Of a stretch of DNA of 16,057 bases, positions 1 through 6,883 are shown piece after piece. The DNA is from Methanosphaera sp. SHI613 (GTDB lineage Archaea; Methanobacteriota; Methanobacteria; Methanobacteriales; Methanobacteriaceae). The translations under genes were made by a program, and so were the position numbers. The notes below the pieces were generated by a model. That model saw nothing but the letters and a program-made list of their open reading frames with translations, made no database searches and was not told where the DNA came from. Location of the stretch: positions 1-16,057 of the forward strand of contig MVJJ01000122.1 of NCBI GenBank assembly GCA_003266145.1. Reading direction: 5' to 3'. The number at the start of each line of letters is the position of its first letter. The stretch's first letter is position 1.

Positions 1-109
1 CAACGGAGTTTATGTCCTTGTATGGACGTAACATTCTGCTATAATCATAGTTGTGGTGGTTTTCATATTCAAGGTATTGTTTGGAAAAGTTTTCAAACCA
101 ATCATTCAT
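1..109 (-). CDS. N-terminal part of an unidentified protein (runs off the window)
   Basis: On the minus strand an ATG at 109-107 opens a frame that stays open for 36 codons to the window edge. It is preceded by a purine-rich AAAGGGAT about six bases upstream that can act as a ribosome binding site. The visible start reads MNDWFENFSKQY and continues with many aromatic, Asn and His residues (NHHNYDYSR), which looks like real protein rather than spacer translation. Base composition is also richer in G+C than the spacer upstream. The product is not recognisable from 36 residues. It lies downstream of srp54 on the same strand but is separated by more than 330 bases, so it probably has its own promoter. 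That an open coding start exists is fairly sure; its function is unknown. Confidence 0.6.
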   Translation of the reverse strand, partial: MNDWFENFSKQYLEYENHHNYDYSRMLRPYKDINSV

Positions 110-442
110 ATTATATCCCTTTCAAGTAATTATTCATCGATTTGCTATTTTTGAGCTAATTTACTAAGTAAATGGCATAAAGGAGTTTTTAAATGTTTTT
201 TTTTATTTATCCGACAATTTTTTTGTGATAATAATATATTCTTTACTTGGTTATATGTTGGTTATTGCTTATTATTTTTTTTAGAGATTATAAATATCCA
301 CTAAACATCATCATATTCGGTTTTATTCTAAAAATGTGCTTTTATTTCATAAAAAAGAGTATTTATGACTTTGGTATATGAAGAGGTGAATCGGATATTT
401 TAATAAAATGATTTAAATATTAAAAAAATAGTAGAAGGAGGG
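110..442. other. AT-rich spacer between srp54 and the edge gene
   Basis: This 333-base stretch holds no convincing gene on either strand. On the minus strand it begins with a T-rich run just after the srp54 stop (the A-run at 422-428 read in reverse), a plausible archaeal U-tract terminator. It should also contain the promoter of the minus-strand gene that starts at 109. A 15-base palindrome (ATTTACT-A-AGTAAAT, 159-173) lies about 50 bases upstream of that start. Plus-strand SD-like words (AAGGAG near 180, GAGGTGA near 385) are followed only by frames of a dozen codons or fewer. Confidence 0.5.
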
Positions 443-1777
443 TTATCTGGACATGTGTCTCATGAGTTTACCCATAGGTCCGCCCATGTTACGTTTGCCC
501 ATTCCTTTAAGTGCTTTCTTGGTTATTGCATGATATCTTAGAAGGTCCTTAACGTCATCGTTTGTCAGTCCGGCACCACGACTGATACGTTGTATACGGG
601 ATTTCTTGATTACTTCGGGGTTTTCCAACTCGTAGTCGGTCATTGACTGCATGAGTATCTTATACATTCCAAGTTTTTCCTCGGTAATCTTGGATGCATT
701 GGCGGGTAGTTGATTACCTATTCCCGGGATGAGTTTCATTATCTGCTGAACAGGTCCCATCTTGTTCATCATCGTAAGCTGGTTTTCCATATCCTTAAGT
801 GTGAATTTACCGCTTACTATGGAGTCAAGCATTTCCTGATCGCTTTTTTCAGAGGTTACCTCTTCGGCTTTTTCTATCAATGTTTCGATATCACCCATAC
901 CGAGAAGTCTTGATATGAATCTTTCAGGGTCAAATGCTTCAAAGTCATCTACACGTTCACCTGTACCGATAAACTTAATAGGAGCTCTGATTTCAGCCAC
1001 CGCTGACAGTGCACCTCCACCTTTTGCTGAACCGTCTAATTTACTTACAATAATGGAACCGATATCGGTTGTCTGTTTGAATGTTTCTGCTTGACTGCGT
1101 GCTTGCTGACCAATTGTACCATCTATTACAAGTATTACTTCATCAGGTTTTACCACCTGACTTAATTGACTCATTTCATCAAGTAAGTCCTGTTCTTCCT
1201 TGTGACGACCAGCGGTATCGACGAGTATCACGTCATATTTTGATTCGCATTCTGCAAGTCCTTTTTTAGCAAGGTCAATGGCGTCCTTATTTTCAGGATC
1301 TCCAAATACTGGCACGTCCAATGGTTCGGTTAATTGTCTTAACTGTTCGTATGCAGCTGGTCTCCATGTATCGGTACATATTATTGCAGAGTTATATCCT
1401 TTCTTTTTAAGGTGTCTTGCCAATTTCGCTGTCGTGGTTGTTTTACCACTACCCTGCAATCCAAGCATCATTATGATGTATGGGTTATGCGTTATTTCAA
1501 GTTTTTCAGGTTTTTCACCGATTAGATTTACCAGTTCCTGGTATACGATACGCATTACATGTTCTTTAGGACTTAATCCCTTAGGTAGTTCTTCTTCCAA
1601 GGCTCTTTTTTCTATCTTCTTGGATAATGCAAATACGACTTTAATGTTTACATCCGATTGTATGAGTGCTTTCTGAATATCTTTATTGACTTCTTTCAGA
1701 GTTTTCTTATCAATTACTGACATTCCTGCTAATTTCTTCATTGTTTTTGTTAGGCTGTCACTTAATCCTTCAAGCAT
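443..1777 (-). CDS. srp54: Signal recognition particle 54 kDa protein (SRP54/Ffh GTPase)
   Basis: This is the GTPase of the signal recognition particle. It binds signal peptides and 7S RNA and delivers ribosomes to the FtsY receptor at the membrane. At 444 residues it has the usual full length. The N domain (about 1-90) is followed by the G domain with P-loop GLQGSGKT (106-113), DTAGR (187-191), SKLDGSAKGGG (245-255; SKLD in place of the more usual TKLD) and GTGE (271-274). The C-terminal M domain (from about 300) is Met-rich, with MTMMNKMGPVQQIMKLIPGIG-like character in its first part, and ends in a Gly/Met/basic tail that contacts SRP RNA. The ATG start is fixed by a strong SD, AGGAGGT, six bases upstream (1784-1790 on the minus strand). 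A TATA-like element lies near 1827-1838. It is transcribed away from the main plus-strand cluster. Identification is very secure. Confidence 0.97.
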   Translation of the reverse strand: MLEGLSDSLTKTMKKLAGMSVIDKKTLKEVNKDIQKALIQSDVNIKVVFALSKKIEKRALEEELPKGLSPKEHVMRIVYQELVNLIGEKPEKLEITHNPYIIMMLGLQGSGKTTTTAKLARHLKKKGYNSAIICTDTWRPAAYEQLRQLTEPLDVPVFGDPENKDAIDLAKKGLAECESKYDVILVDTAGRHKEEQDLLDEMSQLSQVVKPDEVILVIDGTIGQQARSQAETFKQTTDIGSIIVSKLDGSAKGGGALSAVAEIRAPIKFIGTGERVDDFEAFDPERFISRLLGMGDIETLIEKAEEVTSEKSDQEMLDSIVSGKFTLKDMENQLTMMNKMGPVQQIMKLIPGIGNQLPANASKITEEKLGMYKILMQSMTDYELENPEVIKKSRIQRISRGAGLTNDDVKDLLRYHAITKKALKGMGKRNMGGPMGKLMRHMSR

Positions 1778-1826
1778 CTGTTTACCTCCTCTTCGATTTG
1801 TGATTATTGTATTAACATAATTTGTC

Positions 1827-1838
1827 TTATTATATTTT
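1827..1838 (-). promoter_or_regulatory. Candidate TATA box for srp54
   Basis: Read on the minus strand this is AAAATATAATAA, an archaeal TATA-like element preceded by an A-rich BRE-like stretch. Its position predicts a transcript start near 1805, leaving a leader of roughly 28 bases that would include the AGGAGGT ribosome binding site. The assignment rests on position and composition only, in a very AT-rich spacer. Confidence 0.35.
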
Positions 1839-1959
1839 TTTTAGTCTATAACTGTTTAATATATTAGTTGTAAATATCTAATAATATTTTGTATTCCTAC
1901 CTTCTATTTATTGACGTGATTAATTGCAATAATTAAAAGTTAACTTGTGACTTATGCAT

Positions 1960-2556
1960 TTATTTCAGTCTGAATACTTCCAACTTGGCTGGATTAATAT
2001 CATTTATAGTTTCTTTGCTGAATTCTATTGATTTGATTAACTCCAATCTTTTTTCGGTAGGCAGATACATCTTGTATTCTATGGTGGAATAATAGAAAAA
2101 TATTAGGATGTCTCGGGGATTGTTCTTTTGGGATTCTTCTATTTTTCTTAGTACCTGTCTGAATATCTTGGTTGAAAATGGGTTAAACAAGTAAAAGCAG
2201 TTTGCATCATCCGGCATGTACTCTTCTGCCTTGGAGTAAACAAAAGTGATATCATCGGTATAACCATAGTTTTCCAGGTTATTTTCGGCTTTTTTAAGTA
2301 ATCTTTTGTTATGGTCTACGCCTATTACCTTACAGCCTATCTGATTGTTTAGGAAAAAACCGATTCTTCCTTTTCCACAGCCATAATCCACTACAACATC
2401 ATCTTTTTTCAACATGTCCAGTTTAACAAGCTCTTCCAAGACTATGTATGGTGTAGGATCATAACCGTAATTCTGATAGTCCTCCTGGCTGTAGTCATAT
2501 ACACTAGTTCTAATATTCAGTTTCAAGTCCCAGTTTTCATTGGATGTCTTCATCAT
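1960..2556 (-). CDS. Class I SAM-dependent methyltransferase of unknown substrate
   Basis: This 198-residue protein has a Rossmann methyltransferase core. Motif I is VVVDYGCGKGR (54-64), and an acidic residue at the end of strand beta2 (VIGVD, D81) probably binds the SAM ribose. A YLFNPFS segment (122-128) stands where motif IV usually lies. NPF rather than the NPPY/DPPY of N6-adenine or amino-methyltransferases leaves the substrate open. The N-terminal region (YGYDPTPYIVLEEL, about 30-42) is reminiscent of a small methyltransferase family I associate with Firmicutes, so transfer from gut bacteria is possible but not shown. The start is the first of two consecutive ATG codons; a GAGG lies five bases before it. 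It sits upstream of srp54 on the same strand with a 180-base gap, so the two are probably separate transcripts. The fold is certain; the function is not. Confidence 0.85.
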   Translation of the reverse strand: MMKTSNENWDLKLNIRTSVYDYSQEDYQNYGYDPTPYIVLEELVKLDMLKKDDVVVDYGCGKGRIGFFLNNQIGCKVIGVDHNKRLLKKAENNLENYGYTDDITFVYSKAEEYMPDDANCFYLFNPFSTKIFRQVLRKIEESQKNNPRDILIFFYYSTIEYKMYLPTEKRLELIKSIEFSKETINDINPAKLEVFRLK

Positions 2557-2690
2557 TTTTGCCTCATCTAAAATATATATTTTATTATTTCTTTAAAAAA
2601 TATATAATTTTGTATATTGCAATCTGGGCATTTGCTGGATGTACATGATTTTTCCGGTCAATATGGTGTCCATAGTGTTGATAAACATAA

Positions 2691-2700
2691 TATTTAAATA
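2691..2700 (+). promoter_or_regulatory. Candidate TATA box for the 75-residue protein gene
   Basis: TATTTAAATA lies in the divergent spacer, 45-54 bases before the ATG at 2745. It predicts a start near 2722 and a leader of about 23 bases containing the GGGGTGAT ribosome binding site. Position and sequence fit an archaeal promoter, but the spacer is AT-rich throughout. Confidence 0.4.
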
Positions 2701-2744
2701 AGTTTTGCATATATTATAATCAATTAAACAAATGGGGTGATATC

Positions 2745-2972
2745 ATGTTTGACGGTAGTGATGATTGGAATCTTCGATTAATATTGGATAATGCCGAATT
2801 CTTACCAGGCATATATGCTAAATTAGCTCTTATTCAAGCGGATACTGCATATGCAAATTGTCTTAAGATGTATGAGCTTGGATTGATGGACGCTGAAGAA
2901 CTGGAAAAAAGAGGCCAGATCTATATTAATCAATACAAGCAAGTTGAGAAGTTCAATGAAGATTCAAAGTGA
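2745..2972 (+). CDS. Small hypothetical protein (75 aa)
   Basis: I do not recognise this protein. It is acidic and apparently all-helical: a short N-terminal stretch (MFDGSDDWNLRLILDN), a helix from about 21 to 46 ending at MYELGLMDAEE, and a second helix to about 70 rich in Glu, Lys and Gln. It has one cysteine and no membrane segment or signal peptide, so it should be a soluble helical hairpin, perhaps a small adaptor or regulator. The start is very well supported: GGGGTGAT, a near-perfect SD, lies at 2733-2740, four bases before the ATG. Codon use looks like the neighbouring genes. It is probably monocistronic, since a 139-base T-rich spacer separates it from hpt. It is real as a gene; its role is unknown. 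Confidence 0.75.
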   Translation: MFDGSDDWNLRLILDNAEFLPGIYAKLALIQADTAYANCLKMYELGLMDAEELEKRGQIYINQYKQVEKFNEDSK

Positions 2973-3111
2973 TGATATTATTTATTATTTTAAAGTCTTC
3001 CAATTACTCTTATAACTTTTTTTCTTTTTAAAAATACTTTTTTTCTCTTCGTTAATTACTTAATCTTATAATTATAATATATAATATAGTAAATATTTAG
3101 GAGCATGTGCT

Positions 3112-3675
3112 ATGTTAAGTAAGTTAGAAAAATCATTAGTTGAATGTCCCGTTGTTAAAAAGGGAGAATACTTCTATTTCGTTCATCCAATCAGTGATGG
3201 CGTACCATTAGTGGAAGCTGAGTTATTGGATAGTATCATGGATTATATAGTTGATAATTATGACTTAAGTGGTGTTGAAAAGATTGTTGGTGTCGAGTCA
3301 ATGGGTATACCGCTGGCCACAGCATTATCCCTAAAGACAAGAATACCATTTGTCGTTATCAGAAAAAGATCCTACGGATTGGAAGGGGAAAGACAGGTTC
3401 ATCAACAAACCGGATATGGAAAGAGTGAACTATTTATCAATGGACTTAAAAAGGATGATAACATCTTGCTTATTGATGATGTCGTAAGTACCGGTGGAAC
3501 ATTGACAAGTGTAATCAATGAATTGGATGATATTGGAGTCAACATTCTACACATATTCGTACCTATTGAAAAGGATGACGGTAAGAAAATTGTAGAGGAA
3601 AATACAAATCATAAACTTGAAACATTGGTTAAAATAAAGATGGTTGATGGAAAGGTAACGATAGTCGACAAGTAG
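3112..3675 (+). CDS. hpt: Archaeal-type hypoxanthine/guanine phosphoribosyltransferase
   Basis: This cytoplasmic enzyme joins hypoxanthine or guanine to PRPP to give IMP or GMP in purine salvage. The 187-residue protein is a type I phosphoribosyltransferase. The PRPP-binding signature NILLIDDVVSTGGT sits at 117-130, a GVESMGIPLA loop near 60-69 can bind pyrophosphate, and RKRSYGLEGE (84-93) forms the flexible region. The length and the N-terminal LVECPVVKKGEY segment fit the archaeal Hpt family, which is closer to adenine and xanthine PRTs than to human HGPRT. Base specificity is inferred from the family, not seen. An AGGAG (3099-3103) lies eight bases before the ATG, and TATA-like sequence lies near 3065-3073. 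The stop codon overlaps the ribosome binding site of dph2, so the two are co-transcribed and probably translationally coupled. Confidence 0.88.
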   Translation: MLSKLEKSLVECPVVKKGEYFYFVHPISDGVPLVEAELLDSIMDYIVDNYDLSGVEKIVGVESMGIPLATALSLKTRIPFVVIRKRSYGLEGERQVHQQTGYGKSELFINGLKKDDNILLIDDVVSTGGTLTSVINELDDIGVNILHIFVPIEKDDGKKIVEENTNHKLETLVKIKMVDGKVTIVDK

Positions 3676-3687
3676 AGGTAGTTGCCA

Positions 3688-4701
3688 ATGCCAGTAATTG
3701 ACTATGATTATAAGATTGAACAGATTAAATCCGAGATTGAACGATTGGATGCTGAAAACGTCATCCTTCAATTTCCCGAGGGATTAAAGACAGACGCGAT
3801 TGATGTATCCAATGCCATTCAGGAGGCCGTGCCTGATGTAAACATAATCATCGATGCCGATCCATGCTTTGGGGCATGTGATTTGGCGGATAATAAGGTA
3901 AATCATCACATCGACTTGGTTGTTCATTTTGCACACACTCCTCTTCCTATCAAGACGGACTGTCCTGTACTCTTTATTGAAGCATCAAGCAGCAGTGACA
4001 TCGTAAGTCCTATAGAGGATGCGATGGATAAATTGGATGAATCTACAAATACTGTCGGACTCATTACGACGGCACAGCATATGCATAAACTCGACCAGAT
4101 GGTTGAAATTATCGAATCCAGGGGTTATGACGTAAAGGTCGACAGCGGAAAAGGCACATCTACGGCGCAAGTGTTGGGATGTAACTTCACATCTATAAAG
4201 GATTTGGACGTAGATGAGATAATATATGTCGGAAGTGGTGATTTTCATGCTCTGGGCGTGAGACTGTTTACTAAGAAGAAAGTTGTACTGGCAGATCCCT
4301 TTACCGGAAAGAGCAGGGATATTGAAGAGTTCTATGATAGGATTCTAAGAATAAGGTTTGCCAGAATAACAAAGGCAAAGGAAGCAAAAAGCTTTGGAAT
4401 AATAATATCATCAAAAAAGGGACAGTTACGATTTAATCTGGCAATAGAATTGAAGAAACTTATTAAGGAACATGGACATGATGCCCAGATACTTAATATG
4501 GACTTTGTAAGTCCGGACAGATTGCTTCCATTCAACTTGGATGCTTATGTCATGACTGCCTGTCCAAGAATAGCCATAGATGACAGTGCAATGTATAAAA
4601 AACCGGTAATAACTCCACAGGAGCTGGAAATAGTGCTTGGAATAAGACAATGGGATGATTATCTGATGGATGAAATAATAATACATGATCAGCAGTTATA
4701 A
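3688..4701 (+). CDS. dph2: Diphthamide biosynthesis protein Dph2
   Basis: Dph2 is the radical enzyme that transfers the 3-amino-3-carboxypropyl group of SAM to the conserved histidine of EF-2, the first step of diphthamide synthesis. Archaeal Dph2 is a homodimer with a [4Fe-4S] cluster held by three cysteines, one from each domain. All three are present: C64 in DADPCFGACD, C165 in VLGCNF and C292 in MTACPR (numbered from the ATG). Other family marks are LQFPEGL (about 27-33), IYVGSGDFHALG (about 179-190) and the C-terminal ALGIRQW-like segment VLGIRQWDDYLMD. A TTG six bases upstream could extend the frame, but the ribosome binding site AGAGGT (3674-3679) is only two bases from it and eight from the ATG, so I chose the ATG at 3688. 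The spacing to hpt is 12 bases. At 337 residues the protein is full length. Confidence 0.94.
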   Translation: MPVIDYDYKIEQIKSEIERLDAENVILQFPEGLKTDAIDVSNAIQEAVPDVNIIIDADPCFGACDLADNKVNHHIDLVVHFAHTPLPIKTDCPVLFIEASSSSDIVSPIEDAMDKLDESTNTVGLITTAQHMHKLDQMVEIIESRGYDVKVDSGKGTSTAQVLGCNFTSIKDLDVDEIIYVGSGDFHALGVRLFTKKKVVLADPFTGKSRDIEEFYDRILRIRFARITKAKEAKSFGIIISSKKGQLRFNLAIELKKLIKEHGHDAQILNMDFVSPDRLLPFNLDAYVMTACPRIAIDDSAMYKKPVITPQELEIVLGIRQWDDYLMDEIIIHDQQL

Positions 4702-4738
4702 CTTTTCATTCATCTATCCTTTTTTTAACGATTCACGC

Positions 4739-4770
4739 GTTGTATTGATGTCAACATCAATACGTGCAAC
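4739..4770 (+). terminator. Strong hairpin downstream of dph2, with T tract
   Basis: Nine-base arms GTATTGATG and CATCAATAC flank a TCAA tetraloop (4742-4763). GTTG (4739-4742) and CAAC (4767-4770) can add an alternative outer helix across a bulge. T5 follows at 4773-4777 and an earlier T7 lies at 4720-4726. It is the longest near-perfect dyad I found in the window. It could be a transcript-end hairpin, a processing site, or a DNA operator for the csl4 promoter about 75 bases further on. Confidence 0.5.
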
Positions 4771-4840
4771 AGTTTTTCATATTCAAATATTATTATGGGC
4801 CTTTTTATTAATTTCACAATCCCCTCTTTTTAACCAAATC

Positions 4841-4848
4841 TTTATAAT
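4841..4848 (+). promoter_or_regulatory. Candidate TATA box for csl4-rpoL
   Basis: TTTATAAT preceded by ACCAAATC (BRE-like) lies at a position that predicts a start near 4870. This leaves a leader of nearly 60 bases before the preferred csl4 ATG at 4928. A second TATA-like word (TTTATAAAT near 4895) is too close to the ATG to leave room for the ribosome binding site. Confidence 0.45.
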
Positions 4849-4927
4849 TAATAAAAATCAGATATTAATATAATATTAATTGTTGAAAAATCAGATTTAT
4901 AAATCCTTTAATAAAAAGGTAGTAGTT

Positions 4928-5503
4928 ATGAATCATAAAGAAAATGAATATGTATTTCCCGGAGAGGTGTTATGTGCATATGAGGAGTATATTCCATCAG
5001 ATTGGACATACGTGGATGAGGGATATGTTAAGGCAAGCATTGCCGGTAGAATTGTTGTTGATGAAAAAAACAAGTCGATATCCATCCAAGCAAATAACGC
5101 ACCCGAAGCATTAAAGAAAAATGATTTGGTGATAGGTTATATAACCGAAGTAAAATCATCCAAGGCATTGGTAACCATTAAAAAAATTGTAGGTAACGAT
5201 AGGGATTTAATAGCAGGATATAAGGGATATATACATATTTCTAAGGCGACAAATGATTATATTCAGACATTGCATTACCTGTTCAAGATAGGTGATATAA
5301 TAAAAGCAAGAGTTGCTAATGTATACAGCACGGATTATATTGAATTGACAACATCCAACAATGATTTGGGTGTTATTAAGGCGATGTGTGTAAATTGTCG
5401 CAAATTCATGAAGTTAAACAAAGAAACTCACAGACTTGAATGTGAGTGTGGACAAAAAGATACACGTAAAATATCAGTTAATTATGGAGGATTAAAAGAA
5501 TGA
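4928..5503 (+). CDS. csl4: Exosome RNA-binding protein Csl4
   Basis: Csl4 is one of the two RNA-binding caps (with Rrp4) of the archaeal exosome, which degrades and tails RNA from the 3' end. The N-terminal domain (FPGEVLCAYEEYIPSDWTYVDEGYVKASIAG; written here as its recognisable turns PGEVL, GTYV-like WTYVDEG and ASIAG) is followed by an S1 RNA-binding domain (about 60-145, with LVIGYITEV and GYIHIS) and a C-terminal zinc ribbon. The ribbon cysteines are C154, C157, C172 and C174 (CVNC and CEC), followed by the family tail DTRKISVNYG. The frame extends upstream to a TTG at 4880, but the ATG at 4928 has AAGGTAG seven bases before it and gives the normal family length (191 aa), so I prefer it. 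The stop overlaps the rpoL start by four bases. The second zinc knuckle is C-x-C, one residue shorter than expected. Confidence 0.9.
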   Translation: MNHKENEYVFPGEVLCAYEEYIPSDWTYVDEGYVKASIAGRIVVDEKNKSISIQANNAPEALKKNDLVIGYITEVKSSKALVTIKKIVGNDRDLIAGYKGYIHISKATNDYIQTLHYLFKIGDIIKARVANVYSTDYIELTTSNNDLGVIKAMCVNCRKFMKLNKETHRLECECGQKDTRKISVNYGGLKE

Positions 5504-5763
5504 AAGTTGTAGAAGAAGAAGCAAATAGATTGGTATTTGAAGTAACAGGTGAAAGCCATACAATATGTAACATATTAAGAAAAAGATTGATGTCACAGGA
5601 TGAAGTAACCGCAGCAGCATATGACATTACCCATCCACTTGTAGGACAACCAGAATTTGAAGTGGACAGTCCTAACCCAAGAGAATCAGTCAAAACAGCA
5701 TCAGAAACAATTAAAAGTGAAGCTGATGAATTTAGGGATGCCGTAGCTAAGGCATTCAAATAG
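5500..5763 (+). CDS. rpoL: DNA-directed RNA polymerase subunit L
   Basis: RpoL (Rpb11 homologue) pairs with RpoD to form the platform on which archaeal RNA polymerase assembles, equivalent to the bacterial alpha dimer. The 87-residue length is usual. The family core HTICNILRKRLM (20-31, where the helix contacts RpoD) is intact, followed by VTAAAYDITHPLVGQPEFEV and a C-terminal amphipathic helix (SETIKSEADEFRDAVAKAF). A strong GGAGG (5486-5490) sits nine bases before the ATG, inside the end of csl4, and the start overlaps the csl4 stop as ATGA. The pair is therefore one translationally coupled operon joining RNA synthesis and RNA decay, an arrangement I recall as conserved in Methanobacteriales. 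A GC-rich hairpin and T tracts follow the stop. Identification is secure. Confidence 0.96.
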   Translation: MKVVEEEANRLVFEVTGESHTICNILRKRLMSQDEVTAAAYDITHPLVGQPEFEVDSPNPRESVKTASETIKSEADEFRDAVAKAFK

Positions 5764-5787
5764 ACTTTTTTTACTTTTTTTGCTTTA

Positions 5788-5821
5788 GTTGCCGACTATC
5801 GGCAATATTTATTATTTTTTT
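5788..5821 (+). terminator. GC-rich hairpin and T tract after rpoL
   Basis: TTGCCGA (5789-5795) pairs with TCGGCAA (5799-5805) around a CTA loop, and a G-T wobble can close it at 5788/5806. It is one of the few GC-rich patches in the spacers. T7 tracts stand both before it (about 5766-5781, two runs) and after it (5815-5821). It looks like a hairpin-type intrinsic terminator for csl4-rpoL. Confidence 0.6.
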
Positions 5822-5889
5822 ACTTATTTTTCAATTATTGCATATGGACATCAATTTATTTATTAATCATGTTGAATAAAAGTATCTTC

Positions 5890-6294
5890 ATGACAGAATA
5901 TAGAAATCCCGCATTAACGGTAGATACGATAATAATCAATGATGACAAGGTACTTCTTATTAAAAGACTGAACAATCCTTATAAGGATTCATGGGCACTT
6001 CCGGGCGGATTTGTCGAATATGGGGAATGTGTTGAGGATGCAGCAATCCGTGAGGCGAAGGAGGAAACCAACCTTGATATTTCACTTGATGAATTGGTTG
6101 GCGTGTACTCAAAACCGGACAGGGATCCTCGTGGACATACAGTAACGGTTGCATATAAATGCACCATAACCGGAAGTAATGTTAAGCCAAGCTCCGATGC
6201 CAAGGATGCCAAGTTTTTTACCATTGACGAGATTAAGAAAATAACTTTGGCATTTGATCATGAAAAGATTCTGGTCGATGCCGGTGTATTGTAA
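5890..6294 (+). CDS. Nudix hydrolase (ADP-ribose pyrophosphatase-like)
   Basis: This small cytoplasmic Nudix enzyme hydrolyses a nucleoside diphosphate linked to another group. The Nudix box is G40-x5-E46-x7-R54-E55-A-K-E58-E59-T-N-L62, with every metal-binding residue present. The glycine usually found near the end of the box is Asn (EETNL instead of EETGL). The core WALPGGFVEYGE and the N-terminus (MTEYRNPALTVDTIII) resemble archaeal ADP-ribose pyrophosphatases of the MJ1149 type, but substrates in this family cannot be read from sequence alone. An upstream in-frame ATG at 5869 would add seven residues. I prefer the ATG at 5890 because the family normally begins there. Neither start has an SD. 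A TATA-like AATTTATTTATT near 5851-5862 would put the transcript start close to 5885-5890, so the mRNA may be leaderless. It is probably a single-gene transcript. Confidence 0.88.
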   Translation: MTEYRNPALTVDTIIINDDKVLLIKRLNNPYKDSWALPGGFVEYGECVEDAAIREAKEETNLDISLDELVGVYSKPDRDPRGHTVTVAYKCTITGSNVKPSSDAKDAKFFTIDEIKKITLAFDHEKILVDAGVL

Positions 6295-6404
6295 GTTTTT
6301 CACTTATTTTTTAATGATTATCCAATTGGTTTTTACAATTAAGTATATGATATATGAATTACAAATATAATATCATATATAATAATTTAGGAGAAAGGAT
6401 ATTA

Positions 6405-6722
6405 ATGGAGTTTTGTCCAGAGTGTGGAAAGGTATTATTCCCAAAGGATGGTATTTTTTCATGTGATAGTTGTGGCTATGAAAAGAAAGTTACAGAAGAA
6501 TCAAAAAAAGAATATGAAGTAAGTGAAAAGGTTAATGCAGAAGATACTGTTATCGTAACTGATGCAAACGTAAAAACATTACCTACTATTAAGGTAATAT
6601 GTCCAAAGTGTCAGAATAAACTAGCATTTTGGTGGCTACAGCAAACACGTAGTGCTGATGAATCCGAAACAAGGTTCTTCAGATGTACTGACTGTGATTA
6701 CACATGGAGAGAGTATGATTAA
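6405..6722 (+). CDS. tfs: Transcription elongation factor TFS
   Basis: TFS is the archaeal TFIIS-like cleavage factor. It enters the RNA polymerase funnel and stimulates hydrolysis of backtracked RNA. The 105-residue protein has both zinc ribbons: C4, C7, C20, C23 at the N-terminus (as in Rpb9) and C66, C69, C94, C97 at the C-terminus. The catalytic acidic pair D85-E86 lies in RSADESETRFFRC, as in active TFS, so this is the active form rather than an inhibitory paralogue. The frame reaches back to an ATG at 6354, but MEFCPECGK is the family start, and GGAG at 6390-6393 with AAGGAT closer in supports the ATG at 6405. The stretch upstream is AT-rich with several TATA-like words (6339-6350). A six-base hairpin with a T tract begins just past the stop. 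Confidence 0.95.
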   Translation: MEFCPECGKVLFPKDGIFSCDSCGYEKKVTEESKKEYEVSEKVNAEDTVIVTDANVKTLPTIKVICPKCQNKLAFWWLQQTRSADESETRFFRCTDCDYTWREYD

Positions 6723-6743
6723 ATGTCATATTTCACATTTTTT
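6721..6743 (+). terminator. Hairpin and T tract at the tfs stop
   Basis: AAATGT (6721-6726, overlapping the TAA stop) pairs with ACATTT (6735-6740) around an eight-base loop, and the T run extends to 6743. The stem is short and AT-rich, so it is weak alone. It repeats the arrangement seen after other genes in the window. Confidence 0.4.
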
Positions 6744-6820
6744 AACCATGTAAAATCATTAGTTTAATAGTAATTTATTTAATTAAAAAAAATAATAATA
6801 TAGTAATAAGAAGATATTCT

Positions 6821-6828
6821 TTTATAAG
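6821..6828 (+). promoter_or_regulatory. Candidate TATA box for the acidic membrane protein gene
   Basis: TTTATAAG predicts a start near 6851, leaving about 33 bases of leader before the GTG at 6884. It is a good archaeal TATA match at a fitting distance. Confidence 0.4.
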
Positions 6829-6883
6829 GATATTAATGCTTTTAGTATTTTAGTTCATACACAAATTAATGACAGTGATTATA

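Noticed and set aside
180..230. AAGGAG followed by an ATG at 194
   Set aside because: The frame ends after 11 codons and is nearly all Phe from a T run.
1278..1676. 132-codon plus-strand frame opposite srp54
   Set aside because: Antisense of the conserved SRP54 G and N domains; no SD or domain of its own.
2662..2674. TATGG-TGT-CCATA dyad in the divergent spacer
   Set aside because: Five-base arms only; not distinguishable from chance.
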